Below, one piece after another: positions 9,333 to 17,800 of a stretch of 35,790 bases of DNA. The notes under the pieces were generated by a model. The model was not told where the DNA came from. It worked only from the letters and a program-made list of their open reading frames with translations, and did not search any database. The DNA is taken from NCBI GenBank assembly GCA_947629635.1, contig CANREO010000003.1, positions 1 to 35,790 of the forward strand. Direction: 5' to 3'. The position numbers and the translations under genes are program-made. Origin of the DNA: an uncultured Clostridia bacterium (GTDB lineage: Bacteria; Bacillota; Clostridia; Christensenellales; CAG-917). Position 1 is the first letter of the stretch. Each line of letters opens with the position of its first letter.

Positions 9333-10694
9333 ATGGCAAATATTGAGGAATTATGGGCGCAAGCCAAAAATCAGCTCTCGATTTCGATGAATATTACCGT
9401 TTACGAAGTATGGGTGGAAAAACTTAATCCCGTATGTTTCGTAGACAGTTCTCTCGTGCTTTCAACCATTACCGTTTCCGCAAAGCGCACCATCGAAGCC
9501 CGCTATCTCGACACTATACGAGAAGCTGTTTCCTCTGTAAATCCGTTGATCACAGATGTCATTATTACCACGGAAAACGAAAAGGAAGGCTATTTGCAAA
9601 AGCAGTCCGTTTATGTGGAAAAAGACGGTTTTAAGCCGCTTGAAAGCATAAACAAAAACAAGAACGCTTTCCTTGAAAAATACACTTTCGACAACTTTGT
9701 GGAAGGCAAATCCAACGCTTATGCATTTGCAGCTTGCAAAACCGTCGCGGACGAGCCGGGTGTAAAATATAATCCTTTATTCATTTATTCCGGAGTCGGC
9801 TTGGGAAAGACCCACCTTTTGCACGCCATAGGTAATCATCTTCAAAAACATGCGCCTTATAAAAAAGTGCTTTACGTAAGCGCGGAAACTCTTATGAACG
9901 AACTTATATCCGTCATAAGAAACAAGTCTATGGACGAAAATAATAAATTTCGCGAAAAATACCGTTCTGTCGACGTTTTGATGATAGACGATATTCAATT
10001 TTTGATAGGTAAAGAGGCTACACAAGAGGCGTTTTTCCATATATTCAACGATCTATATTACAACAATCGTCAAATCATCATAACTTCCGACAGAGCTCCT
10101 AAAGATCTTACAACGCTCGAAGAAAGGCTGCATACGCGTTTCAGTTGGGGGCTTACTGTCGACATTCAAGCCCCGGATATGGAAACGCGCGTCGCAATAT
10201 TAAAAACAAAAGCAGCCCAGGCAAAATTTACGCTTTCCGACGAAGTGGCTCATTTTATTGCCGAAAAATCAACTTCAAATATACGCGAAATGGAGGGCCT
10301 GCTAAATAAAATAGTATTTTTCAGCTCTCTTACAAATACCGTAATCAACACTAAAGAGATGGCAAACGAAGCTCTGAAAGATTATATTGACGATAAAAAG
10401 GATGCTATTGACGCAAGCGATATTATCGACGCGGTTTGCCAATACTTCAAAATTTCATCCGCAGATATATTTTCAAAGAAAAAAACAAAAAATATAGTTG
10501 AACCGAGAATGGTGGCAATATATCTGATCACAGACCTTCTTCCCATACCTTTGGTGCAGATAGGCGAAATGTTTGGTGGTAGAGATCATACGACCATCAT
10601 TCATGCAAGAGACAAAATAAGCGACGAAATTAAATCAAATCCGAGAATGAAAATTATTGTCATGGATTTGAAAAACATGCTTCTTAATAGATAA
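9333..10694 (+). CDS. dnaA: Chromosomal replication initiator DnaA
   Basis: MANIEELWAQAKNQLS...; NPLFIYSGVGLGKTHLLHAIGN Walker A; VDVLMIDDIQFL; C-terminal GGRDHTTIIHARDKI DnaA-box-binding signature. ORF-track start 9270 is upstream of the real start. Confidence 0.97.
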   Translation: MANIEELWAQAKNQLSISMNITVYEVWVEKLNPVCFVDSSLVLSTITVSAKRTIEARYLDTIREAVSSVNPLITDVIITTENEKEGYLQKQSVYVEKDGFKPLESINKNKNAFLEKYTFDNFVEGKSNAYAFAACKTVADEPGVKYNPLFIYSGVGLGKTHLLHAIGNHLQKHAPYKKVLYVSAETLMNELISVIRNKSMDENNKFREKYRSVDVLMIDDIQFLIGKEATQEAFFHIFNDLYYNNRQIIITSDRAPKDLTTLEERLHTRFSWGLTVDIQAPDMETRVAILKTKAAQAKFTLSDEVAHFIAEKSTSNIREMEGLLNKIVFFSSLTNTVINTKEMANEALKDYIDDKKDAIDASDIIDAVCQYFKISSADIFSKKKTKNIVEPRMVAIYLITDLLPIPLVQIGEMFGGRDHTTIIHARDKISDEIKSNPRMKIIVMDLKNMLLNR

Positions 10695-10720
10695 AAAACG
10701 GTGATTTACACCGTTTTTTT
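10693..10720. terminator. bidirectional terminator between convergent dnaA and dnaN
   Basis: AAAAAACGGTG-attta-CACCGTTTTTTT. Confidence 0.8.
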
Positions 10721-10733
10721 GTTTTATTTTCTT

Positions 10734-11834
10734 TCAACCTATAACTCTCAAAGGCAAGATGAGATACAACCAATTCGGATCTTCTCCGTTAATTATAGAA
10801 GGAGCTGTGGAAGTCGTAAAGTTGAGTTTTATTACTTTATCCTCTATCGCTCTCATGCAGTCTATAAGATATTTTGAGTTAAATCCTATCGTAAGATCTT
10901 TTCCTTTGAGACCTATCGCCATTTTTTCGTTTATCTCGCCGTCATCGCTGTGCGCGTAAAGTTGAAGTATATCTTCTTTTATTTCCATTTTAACACATGA
11001 TCTCTTGTCAAGTCTATTTATGAGAGCAGCGCGATCTATTGCTTCTTCAAAAGCCTTTTTATCAAGCGTTACTTCAGTGGTAAATACATTTGGTATTATC
11101 TTTTCGTAATTTATATATTCCTCACTGATAAGCCTTGTCACTATCTTTGTATGGAAGAGATCTATCATTATATAATTATCTTCAACATATACAGTGATCG
11201 TCTCCTCTCCTTCGTCTATAAGACGCGCTACTTCCGCCATACTCTTTGCCGGAACGACTATCCTGTCTATAACTCCGTTGTTTTTTATCATGGTTTTTGT
11301 AAGCGCAAGCCTATATCCGTCAGACGCAACAGCTTCGACCTCATCATCTTTTATATTCATGCAAACGCCGCGAAGCGTCGGACGCGCGTCATCGACAGCA
11401 ACGTTGAAAATTACTTTATTTATGATTTGTTTGAGGTCTTTTTTCAACACTATAAAACTTTTTTGAGTGTCTATTTCTTTGAAAATGGGGTATTCCTCAT
11501 TGTCAAAACAGTTTATAAACAGTTCGCTGTCCATATAACGGATATTTAGTCTGGACGGATTTGTGCCATCAAGTTCTACTTCCTCATGTTCTATCTTTTT
11601 TGCATAATCCGCAAACAATTTGCCGGGAACAACGATTTCTCCCTCAATCAAAACTTGAGCGTTTATCTTTTTTTCTATTGCCAACTCCAAATCGGTGGCA
11701 AAAAGAGTAAGAGTGTCGCCTATGGCAGTAATTTTAACTCCATCCAAAATGGGAGTTGTCCTTTTTATAGGCAAAGCTTTCACAACTTTTGCCAGTGCGT
11801 CGCTCAACTCATTTCCTTGACATACAACTTTCAT
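10734..11834 (-). CDS. dnaN: DNA polymerase III subunit beta (sliding clamp)
   Basis: 366 aa; MKVVCQGNELSDALAKVVKALPIKRTTPILDGVKI..., C-terminus LYLILPLRVIG typical of DnaN. Confidence 0.95.
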   Translation of the reverse strand: MKVVCQGNELSDALAKVVKALPIKRTTPILDGVKITAIGDTLTLFATDLELAIEKKINAQVLIEGEIVVPGKLFADYAKKIEHEEVELDGTNPSRLNIRYMDSELFINCFDNEEYPIFKEIDTQKSFIVLKKDLKQIINKVIFNVAVDDARPTLRGVCMNIKDDEVEAVASDGYRLALTKTMIKNNGVIDRIVVPAKSMAEVARLIDEGEETITVYVEDNYIMIDLFHTKIVTRLISEEYINYEKIIPNVFTTEVTLDKKAFEEAIDRAALINRLDKRSCVKMEIKEDILQLYAHSDDGEINEKMAIGLKGKDLTIGFNSKYLIDCMRAIEDKVIKLNFTTSTAPSIINGEDPNWLYLILPLRVIG

Positions 11835-11884
11835 ATTTCGCCTATATCTAATTATTATTTTTCTTTAATAATGATAACATAAAT

Positions 11885-12042
11885 AAGCAGTGTTGACAAG
11901 TGGAAAATAATTTTCAAACACAACACTTTGTTATATTAAAATTTATGTTCCCTATATTTAGTAATATTTAATTTTAATGGCTGTGGATAATTTAATTTTA
12001 TTATCAACATTTAATATACCTTTTTTAAAGTTGTCCACAAGT
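11885..12042. other. oriC: candidate oriC: DnaA-box cluster with AT-rich segment
   Basis: TGTGGATAA (11982-11990, exact DnaA box on the - strand), TTATCAACA (12001-12009), TTGTCCACA (12031-12039), TGTTGACAA (11891-11899), with very AT-rich DNA between them. Confidence 0.65.
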
Positions 12043-13071
12043 CTATATTGAAAGAGGATCAAATCCGAATATTAGGGAGAATATATAAGATATAAAAACA
12101 CTGATTATAAGCATCAATAATAATACTTTCATATTTCTTTTTATGTTTTTAGCGTCTTTGAAAAGTATCATAAATGCAACGCCGGCATTCATTGTCAAAC
12201 CTCCGAGAGTAGCGCCGAAACCCAAACCTCCGAATATATAAAGTTCGCTTATTATTATAGATGAGGCGCAATTTGGGATTGATCCCACGATCACCGTTAG
12301 AAGAGGAGCAAGATATTTATTTGATGACAAAAATTCTATTATTTTCTCTTGTCCAACATTATAGATAATAATGCCGAAAATAATATTTATAATAAATACA
12401 TATATAAAGATCTCAAGCGAATGAAGCAAAGGCTTTATCAAAAATTTGTCTATATTTGCCCTTTTATTGTCTTTCAATTGCTTTTTATGTGCATAATCGC
12501 TCAATATTCCGTTGCCGGTTATTTCCGTTTTTATAATATTATGTTTATTGCAATCGCTGTTTAGACATTCATCGCAGTCGCATATGTCGCTTTTTTCACA
12601 TTTGCTTATAAGTTCCGCGCCTTCGCAATGCATAAGCTTTATAGCATATTTGTCTTCGCAATGTTCGAGATGATGACGTACGGACTTTTTGTCTTTTATA
12701 AAAATTAAATCGATTAAATAACCGAATAGAATGCCTAAAACAAGTTTTAACGCAAGTAGCGGCAATACGTGCAGCGCTTTATTCGGGTAACTCAGAAAGA
12801 CCGGCAGAGCTTCATCTGAAGTGGCGATAAAAACGGCTATCAGAGTACCGAGTGTGACGTGATGTTTTTTGTACAGATCGGCGACTACAACCGAAAATCC
12901 GCACTGTGGCAAAAGGGAAACGGAAGCGCCTATCAATGGCGCAAATTTTCCGTAAAGACGGATTTTTTCGGACAGCTTCGGCTCTATAAAAGCTATGATG
13001 TATGTGAATACAGCCACCACAGCCAATAATTTAAGGCTGTCTATAAACGAGTCTAATATAACGTCTCCCAT
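12043..13071 (-). CDS. Polytopic permease resembling ArsP_2/putative manganese or heavy-metal exporter family, with Cys/His-rich central loop
   Basis: 342 aa with two TM halves, each with a related motif (GASVSLLPQCGFSVVVADLY / VGSIPNCASSIIISELY); loop HHLEHCEDKYAIKLMHCEG...KCEKSDICDCDECLNSDCNKH. Confidence 0.7.
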   Translation of the reverse strand: MGDVILDSFIDSLKLLAVVAVFTYIIAFIEPKLSEKIRLYGKFAPLIGASVSLLPQCGFSVVVADLYKKHHVTLGTLIAVFIATSDEALPVFLSYPNKALHVLPLLALKLVLGILFGYLIDLIFIKDKKSVRHHLEHCEDKYAIKLMHCEGAELISKCEKSDICDCDECLNSDCNKHNIIKTEITGNGILSDYAHKKQLKDNKRANIDKFLIKPLLHSLEIFIYVFIINIIFGIIIYNVGQEKIIEFLSSNKYLAPLLTVIVGSIPNCASSIIISELYIFGGLGFGATLGGLTMNAGVAFMILFKDAKNIKRNMKVLLLMLIISVFISYIFSLIFGFDPLSI

Positions 13072-13082
13072 AGATGTGATTT

Positions 13083-13110
13083 ATTATAAATCATTTTCCG
13101 AAAAAATCAA
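13083..13110 (-). promoter_or_regulatory. permease promoter (TTGATT-16-TATAAT), ends 11 nt before ATG
   Basis: Minus strand -35 at 13110-13105, -10 at 13088-13083, ATG at 13071; no SD. Confidence 0.55.
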
Positions 13111-13310
13111 CAAATCAAGCGGATTAAAGATATATTGCGCTTATATTTTTAATGACGCCTAGTTTTATTTGCTTGAAAAATATTATATGTAGACAGTACA
13201 AGTTTAACATTCGAAAAATTTAGTTTAAATTATTCGCCCTCTCTTGACAGTTATGTTAAATTATGTTTAACTTTTGTTAAGATAGAATAATATTAAGCGG
13301 AAAATATGAT

Positions 13311-14627
13311 ATGGGAAGAGAAAAGTGCAAGACGAAAAAAAATTTGATTTTGACTGCGGTGATTTTAGGTATTTTAGCTTGTTTGTCTGTAATAATAATC
13401 GTGCCTATTTATTATCTCACCTACCAAACTACAGATCCGTTTGAAAGTTTCGATCTTTCCGTCGTAGATATAGAAAAAACCAACGCTATCTATTCCGTTG
13501 TGGAAAAAAGCAATAAATACTTAGCTCATCCCGATCTTGTATATAAGGACGGAAAATATATAACGATGTATGTTTTGGGACACGGGAAAGGGCAAATAAT
13601 CACCAAAATATCCGGAAACGGCGTCAATTGGGGAGATAGAGTACAAGATACGCCGAAAACATGGGAAAAATCACAGGAAACTCCAACTTTGTATGAATTG
13701 AAATTTGTTGACGAAAACGGCGAATTTACGCAAAAAAGCGCGCTTATAATGATTTCGGGTTGTCCGAAATGGCCCGGAACAACGTATAAGGCAGACGGTT
13801 TTCAATTTTCGATTTCCGAGGACGGCGGAGCAAATTGGACGGAATTCGAAAAATGCTACGGCAGGGCTTGGGGAGACGCATATGATTGTATCGTGGCAAT
13901 GTCGTCCTTGACGCAGATCAAGGAAAACGGTCGATTTGTCAACAAATGGATGGGCACTTTTCATGACAGATCGTTTATAAATTACAAGACATATCTCACT
14001 TTTGAAGAAAGTTACGATGGCAAATTGATAGCGCATTGGACCAAGCCGGAAAAACTTTTCGACAATCATAGGGAAGATGAACTCAAATATAATATTTGCG
14101 AAGTCGAAATAATACGCACTCCTTCAGAAGACGGTAGCGCTCTCACCGGCAACACGCTTATTTTGCTTGCGCGCGCAAACAAACATGAGACGGGCTCGTT
14201 GATCCTTTTTTCTAACGACGAGGGAGAAACGTGGAGCAAGCCGCGCGAACTTCCGGCGGAGCTTACCGGCGACAGACACAAAGCGGAATATGATCCGATT
14301 TCAAAAAAACTGATCGTAAGTTTCAGACAAGTGTGGCACGGAATGTATAAAAACGCTTTCGGGCAAGGACCGAAAGCCGTGGGAGCAGGTTGGCTAGGTT
14401 GGGTAGGTACGTTTGAAGATCTGTTGAGCTACCGTACGGAAAGCCCTACGATCGGCGAAAAAGTATTGCTGCTCGGCAAAGATTACGGAGGAAAAATAGA
14501 TTGCGGCTACAGTGGCACGGCATGTGTGGACGGCAGATTTACGTTGGTTGCATATGGGCAGTTTGACAAAGACGCCAAAGTGCCATATATAAGGAGCGTG
14601 TCGTTTGCGCTTTCGGACGTTTTATAA
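13311..14627 (+). CDS. Membrane-anchored sialidase-like (BNR/Asp-box) protein
   Basis: 438 aa; N-terminal TM anchor (LILTAVILGILACLSVIIIVPIYYL); Asp-box motifs SISEDGGANWTE and LFSNDEGETWSK. Confidence 0.75.
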   Translation: MGREKCKTKKNLILTAVILGILACLSVIIIVPIYYLTYQTTDPFESFDLSVVDIEKTNAIYSVVEKSNKYLAHPDLVYKDGKYITMYVLGHGKGQIITKISGNGVNWGDRVQDTPKTWEKSQETPTLYELKFVDENGEFTQKSALIMISGCPKWPGTTYKADGFQFSISEDGGANWTEFEKCYGRAWGDAYDCIVAMSSLTQIKENGRFVNKWMGTFHDRSFINYKTYLTFEESYDGKLIAHWTKPEKLFDNHREDELKYNICEVEIIRTPSEDGSALTGNTLILLARANKHETGSLILFSNDEGETWSKPRELPAELTGDRHKAEYDPISKKLIVSFRQVWHGMYKNAFGQGPKAVGAGWLGWVGTFEDLLSYRTESPTIGEKVLLLGKDYGGKIDCGYSGTACVDGRFTLVAYGQFDKDAKVPYIRSVSFALSDVL

Positions 14628-14676
14628 TTAAGCATATATATGTTGTTTGAGATCGCTCCCTAATGACAGGGTAAAT

Positions 14677-14705
14677 AAAAAGCAGAGCAAATACTCTGCT
14701 TTTTA
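14677..14705. terminator. bidirectional terminator between sialidase and tRNA-Asn
   Basis: AAAAAGCAGAG-caaata-CTCTGCTTTTT. Confidence 0.75.
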
Positions 14706-14708
14706 TCA

Positions 14709-14785
14709 TGGCGCCTGTTGAGGGACTCGAACCCCCGACACTGCGGTTAACAGCCGCATGCTCTACCGACTGAGCTAAACAGGCA
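14709..14785 (-). tRNA. tRNA-Asn (anticodon GTT), CCA encoded
   Basis: Minus strand TGCCTGTTTAGCTCAGTCGGTAGAGCATGCGGCTGTTAACCGCAGTGTCGGGGGTTCGAGTCCCTCAACAGGCGCCA; D, anticodon and T arms readable. Confidence 0.95.
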
Positions 14786-14887
14786 TTTTTCTTGACGCTT
14801 GTATATGATAATATTTATCGTAGCATTTGTCAAGAAAATTTAATTCAAAACTGCGCGGAATAACGCAATTTCAAAAGTTTTCGGTTG

Positions 14888-17800
14888 TCAATTGCCGTAT
14901 CCGTATAGCTTTTCCATATTGATGACGAGACCTTGCGAGTCCTTGAACTCGACGCTCAAAATGAAGTTGGGGATTTTTACGCCGGCAAGGGCAGTGCGAA
15001 CTTCCGCCGGAACGCCGTCGACGTTTGCCCAGGCGATGAGATCGTCCATCGTCATATCGGCGAGCAGTTTTTGCAATTGCACGCCCATAGTGTTCAGAGT
15101 CGCTTCGCGAATAAACGGATTGTCGAACATGGAATCGGGCGTGATATCAATGATTTGTTCCATTGTGGCGTTGGATACTGCCGTATTCAAGTCCTTCATG
15201 GTCCCACCGGCAAGCAAGCGCAATATTGCCGCGCTCTTTGCGCGCACGGTGTTTGTGACTTTGCGTATTTTGCTTGTATCGAGCTCAGTCTCGAAACCGC
15301 CGTTTTTCTCATAATATATTTCGTTGCGAGTTGCGATATAACCCTTTTTGAGGGAGAAACGCATTTGCCCATCGTGATTGGGGTTTGCATTGCTGTATTT
15401 GACGTATTCGCCGTTTATAAATACATATTCTCCGTTGGCATCCGCTATATATACATTTTCGGCGTAGTGTTTGGAGTAGACGAGTCCGTCGGTGCTAACA
15501 CCGTCTCCGAGCTGCTCCTTTACGACGATAAACGAGTTGTTTTCGGCTGTTTCTTTACGATACATTTGCAGATCCCAGAAGGAAATATACGTATCGTTAG
15601 AGGACAAATATGCCGTCTTCTTGCCCAATACGTCGACATAAAGATTTTGCCCGTCTTTATATTTGTAGCCCATAAATACGGTGTTTTCGTTGTTGGCTTT
15701 GCCCTCGGTCACACTGCTTGCGTCGCTTTTTACTTCGCGATAGTACAACTTGGCGTCGTTGCCTTCCTGTTGCGTTTTGGTCACGTTTGCGGCAAGATAG
15801 GCGCAAAGCGCCGGATTGAATACCATATTGTCGTTTTTAGCGTCGTAATAGTAAATATTGTTTTTAGCAAGATATTCGCCCGCCGCCGCTCTCGCTTTCA
15901 AATCATCGGTATTAAAGTCCAGACCGAAAGAGGGGATGCTTACCATATCGTTTGGTGTTGTGGGAACTTTTTTGTAGACGAAATAGAATTCCGATCTGTC
16001 GTTCGTAAGTTCGGATGATTCGGGATCCAACGCGACATAGCGCTCGTTTGTCTTTGTATACTTGCCGAGATTGTCATATAGATATATGACTTCTTTGCCG
16101 TTTTCTTTCGCGTCTCCTTCGGTCCATTCCACAAAATACAGAGAATCTTCGGACGGATCAGATTCCGAGGCAAAGGATTCTTCCACTTCGACGGCATAGG
16201 CGTCGTAAATGTCGATGATCTCGCTGAGCAACATATCGTCAATGATCTTGCCGAGCGACGGACCCATGCTGTCTATATTGACATACGCGAGCTTTCTCAA
16301 CACGGCATTCCCCGTTCCCGCGGATTTGATATAATACAGCGAGTTGTCGTCATGATGTTGATTGATATAGTCCTGGCTTGCGAGGCGGAATAGGCCGTCT
16401 TCTTCTGCGTAATAGAACAGACGTTGTTCGTTTCCGTCCTCGTCTACAAAATAGTAGTTGGTCGCGCTTTCGCCTTCTTGGCGGCTCTGAAGCCCCGTGG
16501 CTGCTGCGTAGATGTCTGCGTCTATATCCATGACGTCAAACACTTGCAGATTGCCGAACGCGGACGAAAAGTCGCCGAGCGAAGTTGCTGCAAAGCGTTG
16601 CAATATCTTCGAGGAAGCTTCGTCTTTGGGCGTGCGATCGTATCTCTCTTTGCCGACATGATCCGGATTTGCCGGGTTAAACAGGGTATAATAGCATTTT
16701 TCCCCTTCGGTATCGGTGGCGTTTGCAAGAACGATTTTGACATATTTGCCGTTTTCGTTTGGCGTATAGTCGTCGTAAACTATGTCTATCATGTCTCCGA
16801 TCGCAAGCGTGTCGGTGACGGTGGCAAGCTCATTTATCTTTGTCTTTCTTGCCTTAAGAGTTTTCATGAGTTTGGACGCGTTGTCGCCGATCTCAATGAC
16901 GTCGGAGATCTTGAGTTCGTCTATCTTTTCGTCGAACTCATCCAGTTTTACGTTCAACTTGGCAAGCGATTGCATAATTTGCGCGGAATCCGCGTCTATG
17001 CGCATGAGCTCGCTTATATAAAGCTCGTTCATGATAGTGCCGAGTTCGGGGATGGTGCAGCCGCGGCGCGCGATGGATTGCATCGCGATCGCAGTGTCGG
17101 CGGCTTGCGTCAAATTATATCTTTGCATCTCCGCCTGCGTTTCGTCTTCTTCGTTGTCTCGGGTGTAGTAGTAAACGCGGACGTATTCGCCGTCATCGGC
17201 TTGTTGATAATCGCCTTCGTCGAGTTTATTGTAGCGCTTTACGTAGTCGAAGTCCGCGGATCCCGGCTCCGGATTGTGTGAAGGCGCATAGGCGTTGTAT
17301 TTGACGTAAACGGGTATTCTGACGTACATGCCATCGGGCGCCGCGGTATATTCGTCGTAATTGACCTCGATTATTTCGCCGAGAGTGAGTTTGTCCGCGA
17401 CGGATGCCAATTCGCTTATCTTGCAACCTCGTTTTGCAAGCGATTTCATGATCAGCGAAGTGTCTTCGCCGTCGACGTCGAAGAGGTCTCCCACCTCCAG
17501 TTCGGAGATCCTGTCGCCGATATTTGACAGCGTGCAGTCCGCGATCGCGCTTAAAATTTTGGGAGATGATTCGTCTATAGATACGACGTCTTTGATCTTG
17601 ATGTTGTCAAGCAAACCGTCGGCGTTGCGAAGGTCGCTTATACTCATATAGTTGATGGTCTGCAAGACGGCTTGCGAGGTGCCGACATGCGTGCGGAAAT
17701 AGTATTTGCCGTCAGTCGGATCTGTAATCTCCGTGAGTTTGCTGCTTTTTGTGATCGTGCCTTCGAATCCGAATTTCGGACTTTCCGTCAGCGCTTCTTC

